DNA of 64,000 nt from Osedax fenrisi (taxonomy: Eukaryota > Annelida > Polychaeta > Sabellida > Siboglinidae). Below are positions 35,390 to 48,499 of this stretch, one piece after another. The notes under the pieces were generated by a model. It saw nothing but the letters and a program-made list of their open reading frames with translations. It was not told the origin of the DNA and did no database searches. The stretch is taken from positions 1,098,694 through 1,162,693 of the forward strand of contig OZ025242.1 in NCBI GenBank assembly GCA_964019155.1, given 5' to 3'. Numbering within the stretch: the first letter of the stretch is position 1; each line of letters starts with the position of its first letter. The position numbers and the translations under genes are program-made.

Positions 35390-37190
35390 GTCGAGTTCTC
35401 ACTTGACCTGATATTGCAATTACTTTCCATCCTTCTCTGTCCACCATCAGTGTTTTTAATATGTCTTCTTCACAATAGAAGTCGTTCTTTAAGATGTATA
35501 TGATTGTCTTGTGTTATCTCCCTTTGTTTCGTATGCCGTTCGTTGGCTTCCATAAAATTAAGTTATGCGTTAGTTCGTCGGTGTGCCTTATGCAGTGACC
35601 TAATAGTCACAGTCTTCTTTGTTTCATCACATTAGATATATTTGGTATTCCCATGAACTGTTGTGTATTAGTGACTTTATCTTTCCATGATCTATGATCT
35701 TCCTATATTTGTTGCCATTTTAAGTAAACTGGTATAACAACCATCGATTTGTTTACGCATTGTTGAGTTAATTATATAGCATTCGCTACGATATAATAAT
35801 ATAGGTTATACTATAGCTTTGAAAGTTCTTATTTTCAGACTATTTTCCATTTTGAGGGTCCAGATTGATTTAATCTTATGTTTTGCTGACCATAATAAAA
35901 CTTTGCGAATTTCAAAATCCTTTTGAGTTAGCCTTTTATGCCCTCATATATTTAAAATTTGTAACATTTTTAATCAGCATGCCACCGTTTTCTAGTCTAA
36001 TGTTGACCGGAATTGTGTGATTGAACATCATGAATTCGGTATTCTTTGAGTTCAGTTGAAGACCAATATTAGAGACTTTTTTTTCATTGATGTTAGTAGT
36101 TGCTAAACTTGTTCGACTTCTTGTGATACAAGTGCTATATCATATGCATAACTGAGGTATTATATAGGTTATATAGGCCTATATATATGTTATTTCGAGT
36201 CGAATTCTAATTCTTATCCTTAAATGGCTTGTCACATGGCGTAATCCTGTGTAATAACAAAAAGAAAAGGCGATAGTGTATCACCTTACAATACTCCCTT
36301 TGTTATTTGAAATATGTCTGTATCTCCGTCAGGTGTTATAACTTTTGCGTAAGTGTATTTATACGTTAAGGAGATCGCTTGTATAATGTTGTGAGGGGTA
36401 TAACGTATGCTTTTAGTATACGGAGCATTATTCTATGTTGATATTCTAGAATGACTTCTTCAAAATCGACAAAAATGATAATAGCCTTAATATTGTGACA
36501 TTTCACTCCTTCGATTGAGTATCTGAGAGCTAATATGTGTGAGTTCGTAGATCTTTCAGGTTTAATTCCGTTCTGAATAGGACGTAATATAGGGTTTAGG
36601 TATGGTTTAATTCGATTTAGTATCATATTATTCGTCATTTTAGCTTATATCAATGACAGAGCTATGCCTCTGTAGTTCCATGCTTCTTTAAGATTACCGG
36701 ATTTGGGAAATGGAACAATGTTGCATTCTATACATTGAGATGGTATTTCGTATCGTGTGAGTATCTTTTTAGAGAACTCAAGCATTAGGATTTTTGATAA
36801 CCTATTTAGGATTTCTGGAGCGATTCCGACGGGCCTTGCAGCTTTACCGTCTATTAGATTTTCCTTTACCTTGCAATATTCTTCGTTCGTGAAAGGTCCC
36901 ATTTTTATAGCGATGGTACTTTCACTGATATTCTTGATTTGTATGGAACTTATTAACTGTCCCTCACCTAGTAGTTTATTAAAGTGTTCGTACCATTTTC
37001 TTATCGATCGTCCTTAATAATGGCCTTGGTGTTCCTTCTTTTTGGATTTCTTCGTCCAGTCACTTTGTTAATTAACTTCCAGCTTATTTTCATGTAGGTG
37101 GCTCATTGGATTTTTTAATATGTTTAATATAGGAGTTTAGAATTTCAGCTTCAATGTTGTTGTATTCTTCTTGTATAAGTCGTATAGCTT
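35390..37190 (-). pseudogene. LINE relic, RT and C-terminus (arm 2)
   Basis: On the minus strand, 36902-36645 reads MGPFTNEEYCKVKENLIDGK then CNIVPFPKSGNLKEAWNYRG. The next frame (36638-36366) reads IQNGIKPERSTNSHILALRY and IIIFVDFEEVILEYQHR, where the catalytic Asp lies in VDFEE in place of the usual DFxKAFD. The C-terminus, shared with arm 1 (8101-8880), includes IDGCYT and the LILW...DREGWKVIA region. Many stops. The 5' end is truncated near 37190. Confidence 0.8.
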
Positions 37191-38802
37191 AAGATATATA
37201 GGTATATATATATATTGATTAACTTACTTTATTTATATTATAATCAACTGACTATACAAATATAATGAATTAAATAAAATTCGACATTATAAAACTTATG
37301 GTATTACTAATACCGTATTAGTATTACGTAATCAATTATTGTAGAATGGTTTTTTAGAACCTTTATTTTGTAGTTCGATTCAGATAGTGTCACATATCCA
37401 TGTAACTTATATTTTCTTTATATAACCATATATAGTAGATCTTTATACCGATCAATTATATCAATAACTTTTTATTGTATATTTATCCTTCATTGAACTT
37501 TATACACATTTAATAACATTATAATCATCGCATTTTCATAATCTATATTTCCACGTTAAACATATGTGTACATTGTACAATATCAATATAGGATCACGAG
37601 TGTATATGATATCGAAGTTGATAATTCACTACCATTTCATATTTTATTCAAGCAGATTATATTTCTGAATATTGACAACATTTCTGGTTTAAGACAGTAA
37701 TTGTGAGTAAGCTATTTAATTATTGATTTTAATAGTTAATGATTGAATCGATATATTTTATATTTTTAAAAGTTTTTGGTGTTTTATCATGTAGTGCCCT
37801 ACCTTTATTTCGGAATTTAATTCATTATAGGTATAATAATTAAATATAGGTATAATATAATCATAATTCCTATTAATTTATAATTAATTTAGTCTTCTTT
37901 GAAGTTATTCTATGAAGGTGTACCTTAAATATTATTAGATTTTATAGATTTGTTTCGAAGGTTAATATTAATATTAATTCAAACCTACTAATCCCAGACA
38001 TTTAAATTAACTGAATATAGTTTTGATCACTGATAATTAATTAAATAAATTTAATAATTTTAACTTTTAACTACATTTTCCCACTCGATATGGATTATAC
38101 TTTGAAATTAAGATTATCAATATATTTTATTAGAAGATAAAAAGTTCAATTATTTTTGATAAATTAGGTAGCTTGGTAAATTATTATCTACAAGATATTA
38201 TCTATAGAGGAATTTACATCCTTTATACATTAAGGTACAACTCATGTTAATTTAGTGAATAATAACGAGAACCAAACTTAATTATGTTCTTTATGATGCT
38301 ACCAATATGAATATATTACAAATTTATATATTAATTTGTATTAATATATAATTCTTAAATTTGTTAATTAATATCTGAAGATGTTCATATAGGTTAAATA
38401 TAAAGTTATATATATGAATAGGAAAAACATACATATCCTAACTGATAATAAACTTATAATATATATATATATATTATACAGAAATTTAACATTTAACATA
38501 TAATTCATATTCCAAAAATACATGTCAAAAACTAGATATATTTCAATGAAGAAAGCTTAGAAGAATTTTAGATACTTTTTATAAACATTGAATTGCAAGT
38601 GAAGATTTACACTTTTAAATGTATAAACCATTAATCAATAAGTAGGCTAAGACGATAACATAAATATAACTTGATAGGTTAACAGTAATACATTTATGGA
38701 TAGAGATAGTTTAATCGTTTAATAGTTTAAAGAGTAGTATAGGTATTTTAGTTTTACAATCTGAGACTCCATTTATAAAAATTTACTTTTTTGCTTACTT
38801 GC
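37191..38802. other. AT-rich stretch without a gene
   Basis: Mirror of 6485-8095 in arm 1; no coding signal. Confidence 0.6.
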
Positions 38803-40449
38803 TTATTTCGGTATTATTTTTATTGATTCTATGACAGTTATTGACTTCCAAACATCACGATTCATCATATCCGCTCGTAGATCGTTTTCTCGTAGACCGG
38901 TATCACGCTCCAGTGTCTTTATATACGAATAATGTGGTATTCCTCGCCTTCTAGTTCCATGGGTTGACTGCCACAGAACCAGATCCGAAACTACCTCGTA
39001 TTCTCTTCGTAGGCAATGGCCGGCAAACTTTAGTCTTCTTCTTCTGATCTTGTTCGATAATCTTTCTAGTGCCCCATAAAGATTGATTTTATTTTTAATT
39101 TTATTTGTCCAGTGGATATTTAAAACCATTCTCAGAATTTGTGTATATGTTCCATTAAGCTTTTTGAGTAGTGAGTTTGTTAAGATCCATGTTTCAAAGC
39201 CGTATAAGAGAATGGATTCAACAGTTTCAATCATTAGCCTAATTTTGAACTTCCTGCTGAGTTTTGAATTCCAGTTGTTTCTCATCTGGTGGCAGGTTCT
39301 CCAAGCTTACGCTTTTCTTATTTAGACATATTTTTCGCTGCTATCTCATAACCCATGCCCCGAGATATTTTAAATCTTCAACTCTTTTTAGATATGTTCC
39401 ATCTATAGTCTTGATATCAAACTGTTGGTTGTTGTTATATGACATATACTTTGTCATGTGTATATTCATTCTTAGTCCTATACATTTTGCTGATAGCTCG
39501 ACTCTTCTTAGCATCTCCTCTGCTTCCTTGATACCATCACTAACTAAGGCTATATCGTCAGAAAAGTCCATGTCGGTGAATATTATGCGTGGTACCCTTC
39601 TGATTTGTCTCTCTTAGATGGAAACCAACCTTTCCGTTAGAGCTTTGCTCATGATATAGTCAATAACAATGAAAAAGAGGTATGGGGAAAGTGTGTCCCC
39701 ATGTAAAAACCAGAAATAATACTGAATGTTTCCGTCTCTACGTCCGATGTTATGACTTTGGCAGACTTATCTTCATACATAATACTGATAGCTGTCACCA
39801 ACTCTTCCGGTATTCCATACGATTTTAATATTAGCAGAATTTTTCCTTTATGAACTGTATCAAAAGCTTTCTTAAAGTCAATGAAGATAAGTATATCTTC
39901 AATATTCTTTTCCATTACTCCTTCTATCAGTCTCCTTAGAGCGAGTATCTGACTAGTAGTTGTTATTCCACTTCTGAAACCGTTCTTATTTTTTCTCAGA
40001 CGACGATCTAGGTACGGTCTAATTCTATTCATTATCATACGATTATAGGTTTTCGCCACTAATGAGCTTATACTTATACCTCTGTAGTTGCCACCCATAC
40101 TAAGATCTCCGGATTTTGGTATCGGAATTATATTCAGCAATGACCATTGTCTGGTATTCGCTTTGTCGATAAGTGCTCTGTTACATAATTGGAGAACGAT
40201 AGAATCTAGGTCACATAGTTTTAAAACTTCTGGGCGTATTTCATCCATTCCAAAGCTTTTTCCTTCTTTGATGGTGTCATTTGCTCGCTTGTATTCATTG
40301 ATATCAAAAGGTCCACGTTTTATTACCAGTGGTGGTAAAACTTGAGTAATCGATTCATCCTCCTCTATTTCAGGTGGCCTGCCTAGTAAGCCTTCCAAAT
40401 GATTTATCCATCTTTGTAGTCGTTCTTTCTGATTTCTTCCCTTTATCAT
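38803..40449 (-). pseudogene. RTE-like LINE, reverse transcriptase and C-terminus (arm 2)
   Basis: Mirror of 4319-6484. An RT frame at 40449-39649 begins with GRNQKERLQRWINHLEGLLG and runs through IPIPKSGDLSMGGNYRG and IFIDFKKAFDTVHKGK. It is longer than in arm 1, where stops remove the start. The T-run deletion before GDTLAP is shared. The active-site box is FSDDIALVSD (39571-39341). The C-terminal frame at 39285-38803 reads ESILLYGFETW and FAGHCLRREYE. About seven amino-acid differences from arm 1 occur in the last 160 residues. Confidence 0.87.
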
Positions 40450-41790
40450 ACCTTTTTGAGTAGATTTTCTTCCTGTGATTTAGTTTATTAGTTCACAGCT
40501 GAGTAAGTACCTTCTGTTTATATCAGCGTTTTCTATTTGTTCGATCTTCTCCTCTAGGGTACAAATGGCAATGTTTTTATAAGCTTTGTAGAGTTTCTTT
40601 CTTGATTCTGTATGATTATGCTGATTGGTATCATTTACTTTATCTTCATACTTTTGCATGCTTTATGTGTATCTTGTCTGGCTTTATTAACAGTTTCATC
40701 AGTGGATATGTACTTTCTTTGGTTTGATAGAAACTATTTCACTTGCAACTTCAGAATTTACTTTTATGAAACGCTCATATGCTTCTGAGATATCTTCACC
40801 ATCCAGAAAATGTAATCGGTTGTTGATTATTCTACTTTATATTTGTCTTGCAGTGATTTTTCTGATTTAAATAAAGGCCAGTTATATGGTATGTTTCTAG
40901 GAAGAGTATTTCTGTTGGATCTTAGGCTTAGTCTAATCTACAGTGTACGCCTCCACATTAGTGTTACTATTTCTCCACTTCTTTCTAATCAGGATATAGT
41001 CAAGTTGGTATTTTCTTCCACTTGGGTCCATGTAGGTAAACATTTTATTCATCTTCTTTTGAAAAGAGGTATTAGTAACCTAGTTGTTTTTCATTAACAA
41101 TATCTAGCAGCAGTGACCCGTTTCTGTTTGTGTGTTGATGATAAGTGAATGTACCATCGTCCTTACCAAAACGTGCATTGAAGTCCCCGATGATAGCAAG
41201 CACATTGTATTGAGGTATACTTTCTATATCAGCTCTAAGTTCTTTATAGAATCTATCTATAACTTCATCTTCGCAGGAATTTGTTGGTGAGTAAATGACA
41301 ATAATGGAAGTAGCAGGATTTCCTTGAAATGTACTGATCAGTATACGATCTGTATGTGATATAATTTCACTCAATGAGCTTCTTGATCTATTATTTAACA
41401 TTATACCAATGCCTCCAGTGGCTGCACCCTGATCGTTTCTCCAGGCTGGTGTCGTTACAAATATGCTTCTTCCGATTGTCTTTTATCTAACTTTTTCATC
41501 GTGTATAATGCTATGCTCTTGTAATCCTAGAATATCTATATTATGGTACTTAAAGTTATACTTTAATTCTATTTGTTTATGCTCTTTTCTGATTGTTCTA
41601 ACATTCATAGTTGAGATGATAATTTCTTGTTTGCATTTTAATAGTTTGGCCATCCCACCTACGCGTTTCTCGGGGTCTACCCTTCCTTTCGGGTTTGGAG
41701 TAGATCCGTCATACTTCTCCTTATAGTTTCGGTTAACGGTAAGGTTTTGTTAGGGACTTTAACCCTAGTGTTGTTTGTTGTAGTTGACAT
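40450..41790 (-). pseudogene. RTE-like LINE, linker and endonuclease part (arm 2)
   Basis: Mirror of 3404-4860. On the minus strand the N-terminal leader lies at 41790-41463 (in this copy a further frameshift sits near 41580), then YSPTNSCEDE and IIGDFNARFG at 41401-41072, then a frameshift before NTSFQKKMN. The LDYILI segment lies near 41010. The lysine-rich linker (40900-40450) is broken by stops. It cannot encode an enzyme. Confidence 0.83.
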
Positions 41791-41869
41791 GATTGTATTT
41801 CTTTTGCTAGATACTGTTATGGGCGCAACTACTATAGCAGTGTGTTTTATATCAGAGTTACATTCTCTT

Positions 41870-43440
41870 AGCCTGACGAGATACGCACTTTGATATTTAT
41901 CAACAATAGCATTAGACGTAATTTAATTAATAAGTTGAGTAGATACAACTCGCTCAAATATAGATATTAACTGGGATATTGGACGATAATTTGATACATT
42001 AGATTGGTCAAGAGTTGTTATTTTTTAAATCGGAATAATCTATGAATATTTCATTGAGTGTGGAACAATAGATGATATAAGAGATCTATGAATGATTTCA
42101 GCGATAAGTCCAATAATATATGGTGATAATTAACGAAGTATATTGAGTGGAATAGGATCAATTGATCCTATTAAGAGGGAAATGGTTTTCAAGTATGCAT
42201 CAAAGAGAGTACAATATCATGTGTGGGAAGCGAAAAACATGAACAGTGATTATAAGTGGATATTACATTGTGATTGAGTCGTGCCGAGTTGATGTTTGGA
42301 AGTACATTGATAATGCTAGAAATTTTTTGTTGGAAGAAATTGGCAAACAAGTATCAAATAACTGAATCAGGTTGATCCGGAAGATGCTTGGTTTGGGTTT
42401 TACCTAATAATATGAAAGATAATTTATAATCTTGTTTTGAAGATATTCCATAACTACTGAGCATATCAGTAAAGTATGACGATTTGGTAGAGAGAAGTTT
42501 TTTCTTGTAATGCGATCTAAAACTTTAAAGGAAATAAGATCAGATTCAAATTTAGGGGGTGCATATTTACGTTATACTCTATGAAGTAGTTGCCTCAGGT
42601 TAACAAGCTCAGTATTAAACCAGGAAAACTTAGAATAAGTTCGATTGATAAGATAAATGGAGGGTACAAAAATATCAAGCGAATGAGATAATGCCAAATT
42701 AAAATAATCAAAAAGTGTAGACAATCAGAAGATATACTGTGTTAAGTTGATGGAATACAGAGTTAACACACATTGGTTTATCAATAGAGAAGATTTTCCG
42801 AAATGATCTAGAAGGTAGATTAATTTTTATCACTGCCAAGTTCAAATCAAATAATATGACAAATTTGTAAGTTTTCTTAAGTGATCAGATATTAGAGAAC
42901 TTTGAGTAGGATATGAAATTAGTTTAGAATCAGCTTAATATAAAAAAATAGTATTACTATTAGTGTTAGTAGTAAAGAAAACATGGTGAGTCAGGGAATA
43001 CTCAAATATAAGTTTATTCAGAGATAAGGAAGCATGACTTTGATTATTAATTTGAATATTATCACAAAGAAATACATATTAATATCATATTAAAATCACA
43101 AAGAATAACCTTGTTAACTGATGTGAAAGATTCTAAAATATAAGAGAGGTCAGCTAAGAAACCACATAGGCTAGATGAAGGTGGACGGTAGATAAGTAGG
43201 TATAATGGTAAATATTGAAGGAAACTGGATATTACAGATCATAATTTCATATGAGGAGAAACATGGGGTGGATGACGAAATAAGCTTGTTCCGATGAGAA
43301 TAACAGAACTAGGCTGCCACGACGATGTGATGGATAATTATTAGCAAGCAATACTTTAAAACCATTAGGGGTCAGTTGGGAAGCAAGAGCAGAATTATCA
43401 ATAGTTAGTCAAGTCTCAGTAATAGCAGATATAGAAAAAT
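41870..43440 (-). pseudogene. Decayed L2/CR1-like LINE (arm 2)
   Basis: Mirror of 1800-3360, with the RT block SSYRPISQL near 42010-41960 and endonuclease remnants towards 43440. The two arms carry some private stops, but most lesions are shared, so this relic was already dead when duplicated. Confidence 0.75.
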
Positions 43441-44248
43441 TAAAATCAATAATTAATTGTGTAATCAAATGGACGATCATTTAAATTTATTTTTTCATAT
43501 TTTGTAGTACTATCGTTTGGGCTTGGGGTTGGTTGGATATTTGATTATGTTATTGCTATTCTATGATCTATTAATTTGTCTGCTCTTATTTTAGTTAGAA
43601 AACCAAATAATTGTTTATTGTTTACTCATGATAGGGTAACTATTAATTACAATTAAATTATTAACATTTATTTTTAATATTTACCATTATTTAGAAAATA
43701 ATTTATAAAACCATAAATACTGAATTGGATCCTCACTATAATGTCTATGAATAAAATACATATATTCTAATAAATAAATTTAATATAAATAAAATTATAA
43801 AATAAAAATATAAATATAATTGAATATCTAGTAAATACTATATGAAAAAAACTTAATGTGAAACAAGATGTAGGGGCTTACCTGATCTCAAGGGGGGCCT
43901 AACCGATATTGCCTCCCTGTACGTAACCGTACCACAACACAATTTACTTTTTAGATGTTCAATATAGGATCTGAATTAACCTAGGTGTTAAGTTTATAAA
44001 TAAATATCAAAGAGATTTAGTTATTATGAGTTACGGCTTAGTTAAGGCTTTATAAACGTGATCAATTCGATACTGTTCGCATAAGTTGTAGTATTTAGAT
44101 TTCTAATATATTTATATATATGTAGTTAACCTATATGTCTTTAGATTATATTAAAAAATGTGTATATTATTTTACTTATATAAATATCATAACAATTTAA
44201 TTAATTTTATTTCAAATGTAGTTTAAAATATTATACATGTCTTACTAA

Positions 44249-44708
44249 TACCAAAGATTTTCCGAAGGAAAGATATAACACTTACGCGAAATCGTGTAAT
44301 TCGAATTTGTATACAAAATACCCTGGTGCCACCTATAGCGGGTTACTTTTAGGAACTATGCATTGTTTATAATGTAAATTCGTATTTAACTATACACTTT
44401 TAAAATGTTAAATAATATGCTTTAAATTAATATTTATATAATGAAAACTAAGTGTTCATTACTAATATATAACAAATAAATATGATATTTATGTTTTAAA
44501 TGCTATAAGAATATATTTAGTAAGTAAAAGTTAATTTATATTGCATGTAATTTAATAGAGCAATGAAAACATTGTTGTATGCAAACAGAGCCGAACCTAA
44601 ATCTATTTCAGTGATTTCGATACTGCTGCTAGCAGCGGCTGGGGATATTACTAAATTACGTTGCATGCATAGGGAGTGTTATATCTTTGCTTGGCAAAAT
44701 CTTTGCTA
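44249..44708. mobile_element. TIR element, ~460 bp (family 1, copy a)
   Basis: The left end ACCAAAGATTTTCCGAAGGA and the right end, read inverted as AGCAAAGATTTTGCCAAGCA, are diverged inverted repeats continuing through AAAGATATAACACT. The interior includes GGTGCCACCTATAGCGGG (44326-44343) and a GCTGCTAGCAGCGGCTGG stretch near 44624-44641. No protein is encoded. A better-preserved relative lies at 58604-59101. It sits about 120 bp outside the end of the giant inverted repeat. Confidence 0.7.
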
Positions 44709-47468
44709 ATACAGTATATTATTAATAGTATACTATTAATACCACTATCAATATTATTTAATTAATTAATTAAATTAATATTATTTAAATATAACTTTCT
44801 ACTACCATTATTTCTACACTATATTTAATATGACACCCAATTTAGAATTAGTTCATTTGAATAATACATTACAAATAAAAGTTTATTTAAAAGAAAATAT
44901 AATGATAAATTATTATATATTATACTTATTTAAATATAATAATTAAGTTATTGATTGGTTATTTATACACATAAAATATCTCAAGAAACTATAGGCCAAT
45001 TTGAATAATATGTGTATCAGGTAGAGTATTACAATGTATCTTTTATAAACTTTATATTTTTTTTAATCAAATAATGTATTCAAAAAAAAATCAATATGAT
45101 TTAAGATAAAAATCAAATGAGTTATTAATGAGTTATTACAATTAGAAAAATGTTAAAATTATTGGTATAATTAATTGTGTAATATAAAAATAGTCTATAT
45201 ATAAGATATATATATATAATAATAAAATATAATGTATATTGATTTTACAAAATTATTTGTTATTGTTTCTCATCAGAAAAACTCGGATACAAATTAATAC
45301 GGTATATTTAATATAATAAAATGGTTTTATAATTTTGTTTCGATAATTAAATTTATTTATTTAATTATCTTTTCATTATTATAGGTTTAAAGAAAGTTTG
45401 AAATGAATTATTTAAGGGGACGTATTCTTAATTAGCTAATTATATAATATAAGCAATAATATTTAAAAATAATTTTATATATGTAAAATAATAATAGATT
45501 GTATAATTCATCTAATTTGATACATTTATAAAATATGTAATTATTATATAAATTCTTTATTAATCGCTACTTAATTACATAGAAAATATTTTATAAAAGT
45601 AAATATTACTATTATATGTATTTATAATATCTTATTCTATTACAACTATCAATACAACTACTACTATCCTTACTATTACTACTATTAGTACTGCTTCTAT
45701 TATACTTATATTATTATATTATAATAAATAAGAATATAATTATAGAATTAATTTATTACTAATTTAACAATGTATTTAATTAGTGTTACATTTTTTTTTC
45801 ACTTGTAGTGATGAACATTTCTTAAATTTCCTAAGTAGCTGTAGGTAAATGGTAAATAATGATTACATAATTATTATATAACTTCTATAAAATTAATAAT
45901 TAAAATAAATATATTGTATATATATTCATATAATATTTAACTATATATAATAGTTTAGATTTATTAAAAAGAGTAAAATTATATGATAAGTGTACGGCTA
46001 TATCAATATATATATATTATTTATTATAATACAAATATTTCTAAATGAAATCAATCATAATTTATTTTTTAATAAATTTGTCAAAATAAATATTTCTAAA
46101 AATCAATTGTATTTGAATACCAATTATTTAGATTTTAAATATGAATATTGTGATATATTATTTATTAAGAAATGATGTCTACCCTTCTAACAGGATATCA
46201 TGCTTCACCCTTCCACTCTTATCCTATAATAATACACACATAATACACCCTGTACTATATCTAAGTAGGTTATATTGTATAACCTTTTATACTTGCGAGA
46301 AGGTTTGAGAAGATGCATTGAGTGTATTGGTCCCCCTCAATATCCTGATCTCTCCGACTAGCAAATCTTTCATTCATTCTGTGTTATTAATGCACACTAT
46401 TATAGTCATTTTGAACGTATAATATTGAATTAATATATTGAATACATTGCATTCACTAAATAATTGATAATATTAATCAATAACTGTTTGGATGCATAAC
46501 GATATAGAATTCTAAACTTAGATAAATATATTTCTATATCAATTAAATACTAAATTATACAAATATAAAATAAATAGATATTGGCTATATAGCTGTATTT
46601 AATATATTGGCTATATAGCTGTATTTAATGATAATATAATGATTTCATAAGTATAATTAATATATATATATATATAAAAAAAATTGAAGAATGGAAAATA
46701 TTAATTCATATAAAATTGTAAAAAATAACGTTACATTTTTCTTTATTATAGATTTACTAGATTAAGAGTAGTGCTTATTTATTTGAAAAGAATAAAATTA
46801 ATTTGTTAAATTATTTTAATAATAAATCCACATTAGCCAACTAAATAATCTAACATGCAATATTATAACATATATTTAAGAATAAATTATATCTATTTTA
46901 TGATAAATTAATCCAGTTATTATATACTGATTTTTTAAATAAAATGAGTATATATTGAAATTATTATAGCAATCTAAATTTTAAGATTATTTACAAATAT
47001 ATCACATCATAACAACTATGTTGATTATTTAAACGATTATAGAAATGTAACTAAATGAAATATACAAATCATGATTAATGCCTCAACATGCACTATATAA
47101 TATCTATATGTTCTATAATATATTATCCAATAGGATTATAATAATATATACTTTAATATAATATATACTATGTATATATATATATAATATTAATATTTAA
47201 ATTATTGAAAAAACATTTATGAACATTTAAATAATATATCTAATAAATCTAGTAAATATAATTGTTATTTAATTGTTATAAAACATATATTAATTAATGA
47301 ATGACTAATGAACATTTTCTTATGAGATAACTGAATTTAACTATGATATTACTACATATATTTAATAAAACATATATTAAATAGTAATAGAATTTCATAT
47401 TTTAAATTAGGGAATAATATCATATTATACATTTTTCTACTCTCGATAAAAATAAAGGAAATGTATAC
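44709..47468. other. AT-rich, no certain gene; one exon-like minus-strand stretch
   Basis: Mostly low-complexity AT DNA. A 26-bp direct duplication (TTGGCTATATAGCTGTATTT core) lies at 46580-46630. A GC-balanced patch at about 46280-46390 reads on the minus strand as MNERFASRRDQDIEGDQYTQ before a stop. It could be an exon of the unidentified remnant to its right, but this is weak. The plus-strand frame at 45990-46175 is AT-run translation, not a gene. Confidence 0.45.
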
Positions 47469-48460
47469 TTATTTTATCCGTTTTTCTGTATGCACATGTG
47501 CAGAGATGGTTTCAGGTGTTGTGAGTATGTAATCTTCGTCATTGATTGTGAATGGATTAGAGACATAATCTATGTCAGTATCCAGTTTCAGTGGCCATCA
47601 TAACACTCTTTCATTGCATGTGGAATGTGTTTCCTAGTTACATCGATATCAGCCTCAGTTTGATTCAGACGAACTTGTCAGCGACCTTAAGAATAAAGTT
47701 TAACTTCTAACTACCTACAGGAGACAGCTATGAACATCAGAGATCAAAAGTTAATCATAATTTGCCAATTTAAATACACTCTAAATTAATATTAATGCTC
47801 TACAGCAGTGGTTCCCAATATATGGGTCATGACTCATGAGTCATGACTCAAACTTGGGTCATTGGGTTTTTTGTTTGGGTCTTGGGACAATTTCTAAAAA
47901 AAAATGCTAACGTGTTATTTACAGTTTAATACAAATCTAAAATTAACTAATGTTTTATAATAAAAAAATTGTCATCGGGTCATGGTATATTTTTAAATTA
48001 AGAATTATCAAAAAAAGGGTTATGATGAAAAAAGGTTGGGAACCATTGCTCTACATGATATGTTTTAATTAAATTATTATAAATTATAATATAGTATATA
48101 TATATATATAATTACCATCATAGTATATACAAGAACAGGATGTCCTCTCCAATCCATGATGTCAGCATGATCCATTACTGGGAAATTATGGATAAGAGGA
48201 AAACTAATAGCTTGATCTATATTTCTAAATAAATAGTTATTTTCTCAAGTTAATATACACCATTGAAAGAAAACTATTGATAAAATATAATTAGTAATTG
48301 TTAACAATTTTAAAATATTTAAAATAAATTTATGAAAATGGTAAAATAAAATTTGTTTATTGATCAAAATAAACATATTAATGAATTCACATAATAATTA
48401 TATAAAAATAAATATGCATATTAGGTACATGAAGTTTTTAATTGAATAATAATCTTATTC

Positions 48461-48499
<39 letters not shown>

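Larger units (their letters stand above)
31872..44129. repeat. Right arm of the giant inverted repeat
   Basis: This ~12.3-kb segment is the reverse complement of 1105-14399 except for indels. The sum of mirrored positions is about 45234 at the outer edge, 45287 at the LINE 3' ORF and 46267 at the hAT ORF. Private to this arm are a ~307-bp insertion (33857-34163), a ~113-bp insertion (about 33668-33780) and ~1 kb of LINE RT sequence (about 36190-37205) deleted from arm 1. It lacks the 2.37-kb hAT of arm 1. Confidence 0.95.

Noticed and set aside
1105..44129. Giant inverted repeat as the ends of one large DNA transposon (Maverick/Polinton-like)
   Set aside because: No DNA polymerase B, retroviral-type integrase, ATPase or capsid gene lies between the arms; the arms are themselves made of unrelated decayed elements and have no defined terminal motif or target duplication.
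1105..44129. Inverted repeat as an assembly or hairpin-read artefact
   Set aside because: The arms differ by substitutions and by several large private indels, which a mirrored read would not show. Not fully excluded without read data.
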